Shown: positions 27,189-36,974 of the stretch, piece after piece | How positions within the stretch are numbered: the first letter of the stretch is position 1 | Layout: every line of letters begins with the position of its first letter | Source: Cephaloticoccus sp. | Lineage (GTDB): Bacteria; Verrucomicrobiota; Verrucomicrobiia; Opitutales; Opitutaceae | NCBI GenBank assembly: GCA_030833445.1 | Contig: JAURHD010000002.1 | Span: forward strand, 124,001-188,000 | Direction of reading: 5' to 3' | Length of the DNA stretch: 64,000 bases | Made by a program: the position numbers and the translations under genes | Notes under the pieces: model-generated | Told to the model about the DNA's origin: nothing | What the model saw: the letters and a program-made list of their open reading frames with translations, nothing else | Databases searched by the model: none

Positions 27189-28712
27189 TTATTTGGCGGC
27201 GATCTTGAGTTCCAGCCGGACGACGGTGGGTTTACCGCTACACTCGAATTCAATCACCTGCGCCTCATCTTCCAACAGTTTCGCCGGGACCGTGTAAGTC
27301 CAGACCGCCTCAGCAGCAGAAAACCGGCTAAGAGCATGGCCATTGAGATATGCGCGAACCGTATCAGCAGACGGCTCTGACTTGCCCCATTCGACGATCA
27401 GTTGCACCGCCCGGTTAGTCTCCGGTTTTGGCCCGGTCTGGATGCGAAAGGCAAATCCACCTGGTGAAGGCTGATCCCATTTGTCATCAGTGGCTGGCAA
27501 CGCATTGCCCATCGGTTCACCGGGCGCCCGGACATCATGATAGGTGATCGCATGCACGCGTTCCCGGGCGGCGACATCCGGCAGGGCACTCAATGAGCGC
27601 AGCACTGCATTGAAATTCTCGGCCCCCCAAAGTTTATCCAAACCATGTCCGGTGGGAAAAATGTTAAACAGATAAACCGAATCGGCTCCGCCATGCAGAA
27701 TCGTCGCACCCAATCCTGACAGAAGCGCCGTCGATAGCATTTGAGCCGGACCTTCCGGCGCCGGTTGATAGCGCACTTCCACACTGACGGAAAAGTGCAC
27801 CTTCGTGCCTGCCAGCAGCCGCATCCATTCATCAACCGGAACGTCGAAATCCGCCGTCGCCCAGAATGGCGTGGCGACCAACAGATCAATCAATCCGGAG
27901 CGGGCCCACGCCACGCCATCCAACCCGATCCGCCGCGCAGATTCCGGACGGGTCGGCACCCGGGCGCCAAGCAATACGGGATGCCCCAATCTCTTCGCGG
28001 CCCGATCACACTCGGCACGCACCCGATGCATCCAGGCGGTAATGACTTTCCCGCCCACAAGTTCGCGCCCCGGTCGGAAATGCACCACAAACCGCATCCA
28101 ATCCAGCTCGATGCCATCCAGATCATATCGAGACAGCACTTCGCAGATGTATTTTAAATAGTGCTCCTGCACTTCGGGCAGTTCCCAATCCAGTGCCCGG
28201 TCCATCCAAAAACGGTCGCGATGCATCGCCCGCAGCTTTCTGGCTGCGCGTTGCTCCTTGAAGAACGCACTCAGCAAGGGACTGTCGGGATCCATGCACC
28301 CATGCACGTCATTCATGCGAATCGTCATCCACGCTCCCATGCCGTGATGACGACACCGGGCCAACGCTTCGGCATGAAAATTTATGCCTTGGTCAGCCAA
28401 TCGTTTCGCTGCGTCCAACCGGTTGCGCGTGCCCGGAATCGAAGACGAAGGGAGATGACGCAACGCCGGTTGATCATCCGGACCGGCCGGATCATAGCCG
28501 GACCATTCGGGCTCCCAGACCTCGGTGGCAACATTTGCCTTCATTGCATTGCCACAGGAAATAAATGTGCCCACTCCCGCCCCGGCCAGCCGGTCGATGT
28601 AGTCGTGAATCGATTGCACCGTCATGTCCGCGGGGGTGCGGGCATAGAAAAAATCCGTGCTATCTTGGTTAAATAATGGACCTCTGAGTTTGGTCTGATG
28701 AATAGTGCTCAT
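27189..28712 (-). CDS. Uncharacterised TIM-barrel glycoside hydrolase-like protein
   Basis: RYDLDGIELDWMRFVVHFRPGRE catalytic-barrel-like motif; FYARTPADMTVQSIHDYIDRL N-terminus. Confidence 0.65.
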   Translation of the reverse strand: MSTIHQTKLRGPLFNQDSTDFFYARTPADMTVQSIHDYIDRLAGAGVGTFISCGNAMKANVATEVWEPEWSGYDPAGPDDQPALRHLPSSSIPGTRNRLDAAKRLADQGINFHAEALARCRHHGMGAWMTIRMNDVHGCMDPDSPLLSAFFKEQRAARKLRAMHRDRFWMDRALDWELPEVQEHYLKYICEVLSRYDLDGIELDWMRFVVHFRPGRELVGGKVITAWMHRVRAECDRAAKRLGHPVLLGARVPTRPESARRIGLDGVAWARSGLIDLLVATPFWATADFDVPVDEWMRLLAGTKVHFSVSVEVRYQPAPEGPAQMLSTALLSGLGATILHGGADSVYLFNIFPTGHGLDKLWGAENFNAVLRSLSALPDVAARERVHAITYHDVRAPGEPMGNALPATDDKWDQPSPGGFAFRIQTGPKPETNRAVQLIVEWGKSEPSADTVRAYLNGHALSRFSAAEAVWTYTVPAKLLEDEAQVIEFECSGKPTVVRLELKIAAK

Positions 28713-29281
28713 GTCGGGGAAATTGTTGTTTTATCGTCGGGATCGTTGGCTTTCTCGTAACGGTCCAATTTGGAAAAATCGTCAGGCCAGTCGGGCCGCA
28801 AGCGCACATCCTTGTCGCCCGCAACCGAACCGGGTGCCGCATGACCGCCTTGGGCAGTCGCAGGGCGCATCTCCCACCAGCACTGGCCCTGGTGATTGTG
28901 CTCATGGTCGATCACATACCCCGCTTCCTGCAGCATGGGTCCGGTCCATCCCATGCAGTGATCGCAATAGTCGCGGTAGTTGTTTAGACCGTTGCGCAGT
29001 AAAAAACCGCGGGACGGACAGGCATGGAAATCGATGCGAAACACCTCCGCGCGATGCGTGATGTTGAAACCCAGATCCGGCGATTCCTCCAGCAACGTGT
29101 GCCCCCAATATTTCAACATGCCGGGAATTCCCTCGTTGCGGATCAGGTCCCGCGCGTGGCGCTGGCTGTCGTGGTTGATCGCCTCGTTCCAGTATTCACG
29201 CACCAGGTCATGGCCCCCGGCCCGCTCCAGCCAACCGAAGGTCCACTCGTAGTGCCCGCAAAAATCGTAACAACCAATCAT
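28709..29281 (-). CDS. Hypothetical Cys-motif protein, paralogue of 29278..29790
   Basis: Start chosen at MIGCYDFCGHYEW; ATGA overlap with both neighbours; YRDYCDHCMGW...GQCWWEMR. Confidence 0.7.
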   Translation of the reverse strand: MIGCYDFCGHYEWTFGWLERAGGHDLVREYWNEAINHDSQRHARDLIRNEGIPGMLKYWGHTLLEESPDLGFNITHRAEVFRIDFHACPSRGFLLRNGLNNYRDYCDHCMGWTGPMLQEAGYVIDHEHNHQGQCWWEMRPATAQGGHAAPGSVAGDKDVRLRPDWPDDFSKLDRYEKANDPDDKTTISPT

Positions 29282-29790
29282 GACCGCGCCTCCTTGATCT
29301 GGCCCAAGTCCTGGGCGGGCAGTTTCACCTCCGCGCTGCGGTAGATGTGTCGGCAGCACCCGTTGCCCCCCTCCAATCGCATGGTCATCCCGGCTGCTTC
29401 CGCCCGAGCTGATCCGAGGAAATAGCAATGCTGACAATACTCCTTTACCAATTCCCGCCCACCTGCCCGCAAATGTTTGATGGCCGGGCATTCCTGCACG
29501 TTGAGCACAATCTGATCAGGGGCTTCCTCAATCTTCACCCGGGCACCCGGTTCAGCCGCAAAAAAGGCCCGCCAATACCCGGCCACCGCGGGCATGCCAC
29601 CGGTGCGCCATCGCTCATTCACCGGCGCAAAATAACCCCGCCCAAGCTCCCCCAGATAGCTGATCCATGCCGCCCGACCCAACCGGTTGAGCATGAAACG
29701 AAAGGTGGCATTGACCGCATAGTAGAAATCCGGCGACCCCTGAGGTTTCGTGTCCGTATAAGTAAGCTCGCTGCCCGCTGGAGTGCTCAT
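29278..29790 (-). CDS. Hypothetical Cys-motif protein, paralogue of 28709..29281
   Basis: VQECPAIKHLRAGGRELVKEYCQHCYFLGSARAEAAGMTMRLEGGNGCCRHIY; ATGA overlap with downstream gene. Confidence 0.7.
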   Translation of the reverse strand: MSTPAGSELTYTDTKPQGSPDFYYAVNATFRFMLNRLGRAAWISYLGELGRGYFAPVNERWRTGGMPAVAGYWRAFFAAEPGARVKIEEAPDQIVLNVQECPAIKHLRAGGRELVKEYCQHCYFLGSARAEAAGMTMRLEGGNGCCRHIYRSAEVKLPAQDLGQIKEARS

Positions 29791-29843
29791 TCCGCTGATG
29801 GGTTTTTACCCGTATGTTGCCTCTGCCCTGCCGGTTGTGAAGG

Positions 29844-29919
29844 TGGTGGCGAGTCCCGGAATCGAACCGGGGACACAAAGATTTTCAGTCTTCTGCTCTA
29901 CCAACTGAGCTAACTCGCC
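29844..29919 (-). tRNA. tRNA-Phe (anticodon GAA)
   Basis: GGCGAGTTAGCTCAGTTGGTAGAGCAGAAGACTGAAAATCTTTGTGTCCCCGGTTCGATTCCGGGACTCGCCACCA. Confidence 0.96.
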
Positions 29920-29988
29920 GTGCCTAAGGAGGCGGAGATAAAGGGAGCGATTACGGTGGCGTCAACGGGATTTTCGCCAAAACACCGC

Positions 29989-31041
29989 TCACAGCACTTC
30001 CGGCGGCAATTGTGGCATCAGTTTCTTAATGTTCTGCACCGCATCGCGATGGCAAACCAACACGGCATCAGGAGTTTCCACTACCACCAAGTCCTGCACC
30101 CCGCACAAGGCAATCAGCCGCCCACTTCCAAACGCGATGTTGTTTTTTGAATCGAGGGACACGACTGATCCCTTGATCGTGTTGCCCGCCGTATCATTCG
30201 GCAAATGCGCTGGCAGGGCCGTCCAAGTGCCGACATCGTCCCAGTCAAATTCAGCCAGTTGAGTCGCGACGGCGGATGCCTTCTCCATGATGGCATAGTC
30301 CACCGAGATTTTGGGCAGAGTTGCGAAGTTCTCAGCGAGATAGTTCGTGGGATCACCCGTCGGAAATTCACGCACAAATTTGGCCAGTTCTGGCGCACTC
30401 TTTTCCGCTTCTGCCAGAAATGCTGAGGCCCGCCAGATGAACATCCCCGCATTCCAGGCATGGTTGCCACCCGCCAGATAGGATTCCGCTGTCGGCAGAT
30501 CCGGCTTTTCCACGAATTGGGCCACGCGGCGATAGCCACCGGTCAATTCCTCAGCCATCTCTAAATAACCAAACCCAATGGACGGATAGGTCGGTTTGAT
30601 CGCAAAGGTCAGCAGAGTATCATCACCGGAGGCGCGGGTCAGGCCCGCCGCCAACTGCCGCGCAAAACTGGCCGTATCCTTGATCAAGGCATCGGCCGGT
30701 AAAAGCGCCAGCACCCCATCGGGGTCGCGCGCGCGCGCCAAGCCCGTGGCCAAAGCCGCCGCCGGTGCCGTGTCCCGTTTGGCCGGTTCAGCAATGATTT
30801 GCTCCGCGGGTAGAAACGAGAGGGCGGCCCGGGTGCCGGCCAACTGGGCTTCATTGGTCAGAACATAAATATTCCCCAAGGGCACCACCCCATCCAAACG
30901 ACGCACCGTTTCCTCAACCAAGGTGCGGTCGGAAAATAATTTCAAAAGGTGCTTGGGTGTCGCCTGACGGCTCATGGGCCAAAAACGTTCACCGCTGCCA
31001 CCCGCCATAATGCACACGTATGCTTTGCTGTTTTCTGCCAT
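29989..31041 (-). CDS. Mannose-1-phosphate guanylyltransferase
   Basis: CIMAGGSGERFWPMSRQATPKHLLKL; VEKPDLPTAESYLAGGNHAWNAGMFIWRA. Confidence 0.92.
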   Translation of the reverse strand: MAENSKAYVCIMAGGSGERFWPMSRQATPKHLLKLFSDRTLVEETVRRLDGVVPLGNIYVLTNEAQLAGTRAALSFLPAEQIIAEPAKRDTAPAAALATGLARARDPDGVLALLPADALIKDTASFARQLAAGLTRASGDDTLLTFAIKPTYPSIGFGYLEMAEELTGGYRRVAQFVEKPDLPTAESYLAGGNHAWNAGMFIWRASAFLAEAEKSAPELAKFVREFPTGDPTNYLAENFATLPKISVDYAIMEKASAVATQLAEFDWDDVGTWTALPAHLPNDTAGNTIKGSVVSLDSKNNIAFGSGRLIALCGVQDLVVVETPDAVLVCHRDAVQNIKKLMPQLPPEVL

Positions 31042-31083
31042 GCCTTACCTTCCCATTTGAGTGGAGTCAGGCCAAGAGGAAAC

Positions 31084-32016
31084 TCAACCCAACCGGATCA
31101 ACTCGCCCAAAGCGTCCACCACTGAGACCTTTGCCTCAAAGCCCAATTCCTTTCGGGCGCGTTCTGGCCGACCGAGTGAATGCACAATATCACCTTTGCG
31201 CGCTTCGCCCATGGTGGGTGCGGCTACGGCGGGATAATGTTGAGCAAAGATTCCAACCACATCCAACAACGAGGTTGCCCGGCCCGTGCAGATGTTTGCG
31301 GCCCCAGATGGCAAACCCGAGACGGTTGCGGCGATCAGGTTCGCTCGGGCCACATCATGCACCGAAATGAAATCGCGCGTCTGTGAACCGTCGCCGTAGA
31401 TCGTAACCGATTTCCCCTCCCGGTAACGTCGGTCGAAAATAGAAATCACACCGGAATAAGGTGACGCCGGATCTTGGCGGGGACCGAAGACATTGAAATA
31501 ACGGTGGCAACGAACCGACGTTTCCGGTCCGGCGCAGGCCAACAAGATCCCTTCCGAGGCCAATTTCGCCTCACCATAGGGACTGATTGGCTGCTTAGCA
31601 GTCTCCTCTTTGATCGGCAGGTCCGTCGTGTCGCCGTAAATGGCCGCCGAGGAGGCAAACACCAGTCGTTTGACCCCATGGGTCTTAGCCGCCGCGGCCA
31701 CTTGCTCCGTGGCAGTTACGTTAAGCCGATAATTCAACGCCGGATCTTGAATACTTTCCTGCACACTGACGAGGGCGGCCAAGTGGATGATCCCATCGGG
31801 AGAAAACTCTGCTGCGAGTCGTTCCATAACGCCGTGATCTGACACATCCGCCTCCACCAAACGAAAACGGTCATTTTCCAAGGCCGTGGTCAAATTATGG
31901 CGGTGCCCGGTGCGAAAATTATCCACGCCGAGGACTGTGTGTCCTTCCGCCAGCAACCGGTCGGTCGTATGACTGCCGATAAAGCCCGCCGCGCCTGTTA
32001 CGATAATCTTCGCCAT
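31084..32016 (-). CDS. NAD-dependent epimerase/dehydratase (UDP-glucose 4-epimerase-like)
   Basis: VTGAAGFIGSHTTDRLLAEGHTV; PYGEAKLASE (YxxxK). Confidence 0.9.
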   Translation of the reverse strand: MAKIIVTGAAGFIGSHTTDRLLAEGHTVLGVDNFRTGHRHNLTTALENDRFRLVEADVSDHGVMERLAAEFSPDGIIHLAALVSVQESIQDPALNYRLNVTATEQVAAAAKTHGVKRLVFASSAAIYGDTTDLPIKEETAKQPISPYGEAKLASEGILLACAGPETSVRCHRYFNVFGPRQDPASPYSGVISIFDRRYREGKSVTIYGDGSQTRDFISVHDVARANLIAATVSGLPSGAANICTGRATSLLDVVGIFAQHYPAVAAPTMGEARKGDIVHSLGRPERARKELGFEAKVSVVDALGELIRLG

Positions 32017-32124
32017 GCCGGCAAGTTAGGGTCACTCGAACCGATGACAAGCGCGCGCATGAATGTTCGCTCAGCGAAACCTTGCCTTCACGACCCTGCC
32101 TCCATTTGGCTCCCTCTTCCTTTC

Positions 32125-34815
32125 ATGGCCTCCTCTAGCCGCCCCGTCCAGTTGCGTTGCAACCACCTGACCAACCCCTTGGGTCAGCACGATTCCGCCC
32201 CGCGTCTCAGTTGGCGACTCGCCAGTGATGGCCGGCGTGGCGCGCGTCAGATCGCCTATCGCATCCTCGTGTCGACCAAGCGCAATGGATCGGCCGATCT
32301 TTGGGATTCGGGGCGGGTCAATTCCGACGCGACCACGGAAATCATTTACGGCGGCAAGCCGCTCGTTTCACGCCAACGCGCCTGGTGGCGCGTCGAGATT
32401 TGGGACGAGCGCAAACAATCAGCGACCAGTGCCCCGTCGTTTTGGGAAATGGGCTTATTGCAGACCGCGGAATGGACCGGATCGTGGATTGGTTCTGATT
32501 TGGTTGGGGGACCCGAATCGACCGTCCCGAGCCCGTATCTGCGCACCATATTCAATGTGGGTAAACCCATCGCGCAGGCCCGCTTGTTTGTGACCGCCTT
32601 GGGTCTCTACGAATTCCAGATCAACGGCCAACGTGTCAGCACGGATCAGTTCGCTCCCGGTTGGACCGACTACGCCAAGCGCGTGCAATATCAGGCCCAT
32701 GATGTCACCACCCTACTCGCCGCTGGAGCCAATGCGGCCGGGGCCATTCTCGGGGATGGTTGGTATTGCGGCCGGATCGGCTGGCGTTCCCGGGGTTATT
32801 ATGGCGAACGTCCAAAACTGCTCGCCCAGATCGTGGTTACCTATCGGGATGGCACCGAGGAGATCATCGCCACCGACGGTTCGTGGAAGACCGAGCACGG
32901 CGCCATCCTCGAAAACGATATCATGCATGGCGAAGCGTATGATGCCCGGCGCGAGCTGATCGGTTGGAGCGAACCCAAATACGACGATCGCACCTGGCCG
33001 CCCGTCACGACTTTCACCGCCCCCGCGATCGAAATCTCACCGACCATTGGGCCGATGGTTCAGGCCACCCAGGAAATCAAACCCATCGCGGCACCGGTCA
33101 AAAAAGACGGCTGGCCCGAGCCAACCTGGATTTTCGATTTGGGCCAGAACATCGCCGGGCGGATTCGCCTCAAGATTACCGGTAAAGCCGGCCAGACCAT
33201 CAAGCTGCGCTATGCCGAGGTATTGAATACCGATGGGTCCATTTACACTGACAATCTGCGCGCCGCCCGCGTCACCGACTTCTATATCCTGCGCGGTGAC
33301 TCCGGGGGCGAAGTCTGGGAGCCCAAGTTCACCTTTCATGGTTTTCGTTACGTCGAAATCGGCGGATATCTTGGCGATCTGACGGCGGATGCCGTTACCG
33401 GGATCGTCTTGCACAATGATACCCCGCGCACGGGTGATTTCACCTGCAGCGACCCCCTCATCAATCAACTGCAACGCAACATCGATTGGGGTCAACGCGG
33501 CAACTTCCTCGAAGTGCCGACCGATTGCCCGCAACGCAACGAACGACTGGGTTGGATGGGCGACGCGCAAGTGTTCGCGCGCACCGCGGCGTGGAATCGC
33601 GACGTGCAGGGCTTTTTCAACAAATGGCAACGCGACATCAGTGATGCCCAGCAACCCGATGGGGCCATGCCCGCCGTGGTGCCACACGTTGAGGGCGTCC
33701 CCCCCGACGGTGGACCAGCTTGGGCGGATGCCGCGGTGATCTGTCCATGGACAATTTATCAATGCTATGGCGACAAGGCCCTGCTCGCTCAACATTTCGC
33801 TTCGTTGGAAAAGTTCATCGGCTACATGGAAACGCACGCCAAGGAACTGATTCGCGCCCATCCCGACACCAAGGTCTGGCACGGCTTCGGTGATTGGCTG
33901 GCCTTGGATGGCAGCGGTAATGTCTTCGGCAACACGCCCAAGGATCTTATCGGCACGGCGTTGTTCTGCTATAGCACAGATCTGGTGGCCAAGATGGCCC
34001 GTGCGCTCGGACGTGATCCGGCGGCTGTTCGCTATGAAAAATTAGCCACCCGAATCCGGCGCGCTTATCAGAAACGCTACGTCACGGCCGATGGGGTCGT
34101 CAGCGGACTCACGCAGACCAGCTACGTGCTGACATTGCAATTCGATCTCGCGCCGGAAGCATTGCGGCCGAAATTGCTGAATGAGCTTGTGCGCGATATC
34201 GAGGCCCGCGGCAACAAACTGACCACAGGTTTTGTTGGGGCCTCTTACCTCCCGCATGTGCTAACCCGTTTTGGTCGCATGGATGTCGCCTACAAATTGC
34301 TCCACCAAAAGGCTTGGCCTTCATGGCTCTACGCCGTGACCCAAGGCGCCACCACCATCTGGGAACGCTGGGATGGCTGGACCAAGGAAAACGGTTTTCA
34401 GGACAAAGGCATGAACTCGTTCAACCATTATGCCTATGGGGCGATCGGTTGCTGGCTCTACCAAGTTGTGGCGGGCATCGAAATCGATCCGGAACAACCG
34501 GCCTACAAGCACATCCTGCTGTCACCCCAACCCGGCGGCGAACTCACTTCCGCCAAAGGCAGCCTGCAATCCATTCACGGCGAAATCCTCAGTTCATGGA
34601 AACTCGGGACCAATCGCTTCGATTGGGAAGTGGTCGTGCCGCCGAACACCACCGCGACCGCATCCTTTCCGGTGCCGTCATCCGCCAAAATCTCCGAAGG
34701 CGGCAAATCACTCGCCAAAACCTCCGGTGTCACCAAGACCAAATCGTCGGGGACTGCCCCCCGCTACACCCTCGCCGCCGGTCGCTACAAATTCAGCGCC
34801 AGCTGGACCAAATAA
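32125..34815 (+). CDS. Alpha-L-rhamnosidase (GH78-like)
   Basis: DCPQRNERLGWMGDAQVFARTAAWN, TTIWERWDGWTKENGFQDKGMNSFNHYAYGAIGCWLYQ; start chosen at MASSSRPVQLRCNHL. Confidence 0.92.
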   Translation: MASSSRPVQLRCNHLTNPLGQHDSAPRLSWRLASDGRRGARQIAYRILVSTKRNGSADLWDSGRVNSDATTEIIYGGKPLVSRQRAWWRVEIWDERKQSATSAPSFWEMGLLQTAEWTGSWIGSDLVGGPESTVPSPYLRTIFNVGKPIAQARLFVTALGLYEFQINGQRVSTDQFAPGWTDYAKRVQYQAHDVTTLLAAGANAAGAILGDGWYCGRIGWRSRGYYGERPKLLAQIVVTYRDGTEEIIATDGSWKTEHGAILENDIMHGEAYDARRELIGWSEPKYDDRTWPPVTTFTAPAIEISPTIGPMVQATQEIKPIAAPVKKDGWPEPTWIFDLGQNIAGRIRLKITGKAGQTIKLRYAEVLNTDGSIYTDNLRAARVTDFYILRGDSGGEVWEPKFTFHGFRYVEIGGYLGDLTADAVTGIVLHNDTPRTGDFTCSDPLINQLQRNIDWGQRGNFLEVPTDCPQRNERLGWMGDAQVFARTAAWNRDVQGFFNKWQRDISDAQQPDGAMPAVVPHVEGVPPDGGPAWADAAVICPWTIYQCYGDKALLAQHFASLEKFIGYMETHAKELIRAHPDTKVWHGFGDWLALDGSGNVFGNTPKDLIGTALFCYSTDLVAKMARALGRDPAAVRYEKLATRIRRAYQKRYVTADGVVSGLTQTSYVLTLQFDLAPEALRPKLLNELVRDIEARGNKLTTGFVGASYLPHVLTRFGRMDVAYKLLHQKAWPSWLYAVTQGATTIWERWDGWTKENGFQDKGMNSFNHYAYGAIGCWLYQVVAGIEIDPEQPAYKHILLSPQPGGELTSAKGSLQSIHGEILSSWKLGTNRFDWEVVVPPNTTATASFPVPSSAKISEGGKSLAKTSGVTKTKSSGTAPRYTLAAGRYKFSASWTK

Positions 34816-34818
34816 ATT

Positions 34819-35895
34819 ATGCCTGTTCGCAAAAAATGGCGCGTGGCCGGAATCAACTTTGATTTCCGCCACATGGATCATCTGCTCAGTTATGTGCACG
34901 GTCACCCCGGAGCCGAGATTGTTGGCATCAGCCACACCGATTTGGTCGAGATGCAGACCTCGATTCGGGAATACAAGCTGCCCCCGGAAAAAGTCTTTAC
35001 GGATTGGCAGGCTTGTATTGAGCAAACCAAACCCGACCTGGTGATTCTCTGCCCCGCCAGCGGCGCCCATGCCGATTGGGTTGAACGGGTGGCCCCTTAT
35101 GGTGTGCATGTGCTGATCGAAAAGCCCTTTGCGGCCAATCTCGCCCAGGCCGACCGCATGATCGCGGCGATGAAAAAATCCCGTCGGCGCCTCGCCATCA
35201 ATTGGCCGCTCGCGTGGTATCCGCCGCACCTCACCGCCTACCGCCTCCTGCACGAAGGCAAGATCGGTGACCTGCAGGAAGTGCACTTTTACGATGGCAA
35301 CCGCGGCCCCATCCAGGACCACGGCAATCTCGCCGCCCCTGAACCTTCCCTCGTCACGAAAAAGGCCAGTTGGTTCTACGAGGCCAATGGTGGCGGCTCT
35401 CTGATCGATTATCTGGGTTACGGTGTCACCCTCGCCACGTGGTTTTTTGATGGTCGCAAACCAACCGAGATCACAGCGGTAACGGGCGGGGCCAAGGGTG
35501 TCCCGGTCGATGAACAAAGTGTCACCATCGCGCGCTACGGCGAATGGTTGTCCACTTTCCATACTCGCTGGAGCACCTTCACCAGTCCGTGGCTCAATCA
35601 ACCGCAACCGAAATGTGGTTTCATACTCAAGGGCACTGACGGAACGATAGCCAATTACGATTACGAAACCACCATCCGGCTACAGACCCGTAACCATCCC
35701 GAAGGTAAAATCATTCCGGTGGACAAACTGAAGAAACCCCTCTGCAACCCCGTGCAGTATTTCCTGCATTGCTTGGAAACCGGTGCACCCATCGAAGGTC
35801 CCATCTCCGTCAAAACCGGACGCATCGGCCAGCAGATCGTCGATACCGCCGCCCTCAGCGCCAAAACCAAGCGCCCGCAAAAGCTCCTGAAATAA
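34819..35895 (+). CDS. Gfo/Idh/MocA family oxidoreductase
   Basis: LIEKPFAANLAQADRMIAA; Rossmann-type N-terminus. Confidence 0.88.
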   Translation: MPVRKKWRVAGINFDFRHMDHLLSYVHGHPGAEIVGISHTDLVEMQTSIREYKLPPEKVFTDWQACIEQTKPDLVILCPASGAHADWVERVAPYGVHVLIEKPFAANLAQADRMIAAMKKSRRRLAINWPLAWYPPHLTAYRLLHEGKIGDLQEVHFYDGNRGPIQDHGNLAAPEPSLVTKKASWFYEANGGGSLIDYLGYGVTLATWFFDGRKPTEITAVTGGAKGVPVDEQSVTIARYGEWLSTFHTRWSTFTSPWLNQPQPKCGFILKGTDGTIANYDYETTIRLQTRNHPEGKIIPVDKLKKPLCNPVQYFLHCLETGAPIEGPISVKTGRIGQQIVDTAALSAKTKRPQKLLK

Positions 35896-35912
35896 TTGCA
35901 AAACCTAGCAGC

Positions 35913-36974
35913 ATGCGTCCCCCAAAACTAGATTATCAGCCGCGTGGTCCCCGCCGCCCCAAAGCCCACAAGCTCGCGCTGATCGGTTGCGGCGGTATCT
36001 CGCAATATCATCTGCAGGCAGCCAAGCATTGGAATGTGGAGGTTGTCGCTCTCGCGGACATCAATCTCAAGGCAGCCCAGAGTCGGCGCGATGAATTTTA
36101 TCCTCAGGCCGAGGTCTATGCCGACCATCGAGAGCTACTGGCTCGCTCCGACATTACCGCGGTAGAGATCGCCACCCATACTGCTATCCGCCCGGCTCAG
36201 ATTCGCGATGCTCTCCTCGCCGGCAAACACGTGCTCAGTCAAAAGCCATTCGTCGCCGATATTCGCGAAGGTCGCAAACTCATCGCCTTGGCGAAGCGCA
36301 AAAAACTCGTGCTTGCCGTCAACCAGAACGGCCGTTGGGCACCCCAGTTTGCCAGTTTACTCGCGGCCCAACGCCAAGGCTTCCTCGGCGATATCCACTC
36401 GCTCGATATGGTGATGGCGTGGGATCATACGTGGTGCCGTGGCATGCCCTACGCAGAGCAACGCCATCTTATCCTCTTCGACTTCGCGATTCATTGGTTT
36501 GATATTGCCGCAACCGTATTTGGCGAACGCCGGGCAAGCAGTGTATTCGCCAACGCAGTAAAGGCACCCAAGCAGGACATGAAAATTCCCATGCTGGCCA
36601 ATACCATCGTCAATTATGGTGACGGCCTCGCCACGCTGGGTTTCAGCGCCTATGAATCGATCGAGCCGCGCGAATACATTTGTTGCGTCGGTTCGAAAGG
36701 CACCTTCCGCGGGACGGGTAATGTAAATAAGATCACGGCAGTGGAACTGAGCACTCGGAAAGGCACCGCCAAATACGATTTGCAGGGCAATTGGTTTCCC
36801 GACGGTTTTTACGGCACGCTCGGCGAATTCCTGCGGGCCATTGAAGCAGGCCGCGAAGCGAGCATCAATGCGACCAACAACCTGCGCAGTCTCGAACTCT
36901 GTTATGCCGCCCTCGCCAGCGCCGATTCCGGTCAACCCGTGAAACCCGGGAAAGTGCTTAACTGTCGAAACTAG
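35913..36974 (+). CDS. Gfo/Idh/MocA family oxidoreductase
   Basis: KLALIGCGGISQYHLQAAKHWNVEVVALADIN; LSQKPFVADIREG. Confidence 0.9.
   Translation: MRPPKLDYQPRGPRRPKAHKLALIGCGGISQYHLQAAKHWNVEVVALADINLKAAQSRRDEFYPQAEVYADHRELLARSDITAVEIATHTAIRPAQIRDALLAGKHVLSQKPFVADIREGRKLIALAKRKKLVLAVNQNGRWAPQFASLLAAQRQGFLGDIHSLDMVMAWDHTWCRGMPYAEQRHLILFDFAIHWFDIAATVFGERRASSVFANAVKAPKQDMKIPMLANTIVNYGDGLATLGFSAYESIEPREYICCVGSKGTFRGTGNVNKITAVELSTRKGTAKYDLQGNWFPDGFYGTLGEFLRAIEAGREASINATNNLRSLELCYAALASADSGQPVKPGKVLNCRN

Noticed and set aside
30726-30740. Short CGCGCGCGC run as possible Z-DNA or regulatory tract
   Set aside because: Lies inside the mannose-1-phosphate guanylyltransferase coding frame and reads as ordinary Ala/Arg codons
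33037-33882. 281-aa minus-strand ORF inside the GH78 gene
   Set aside because: Antisense shadow of clear rhamnosidase coding sequence
34708-35607. 299-aa minus-strand ORF over GH78 end and Gfo/Idh
   Set aside because: Antisense shadow spanning two supported genes
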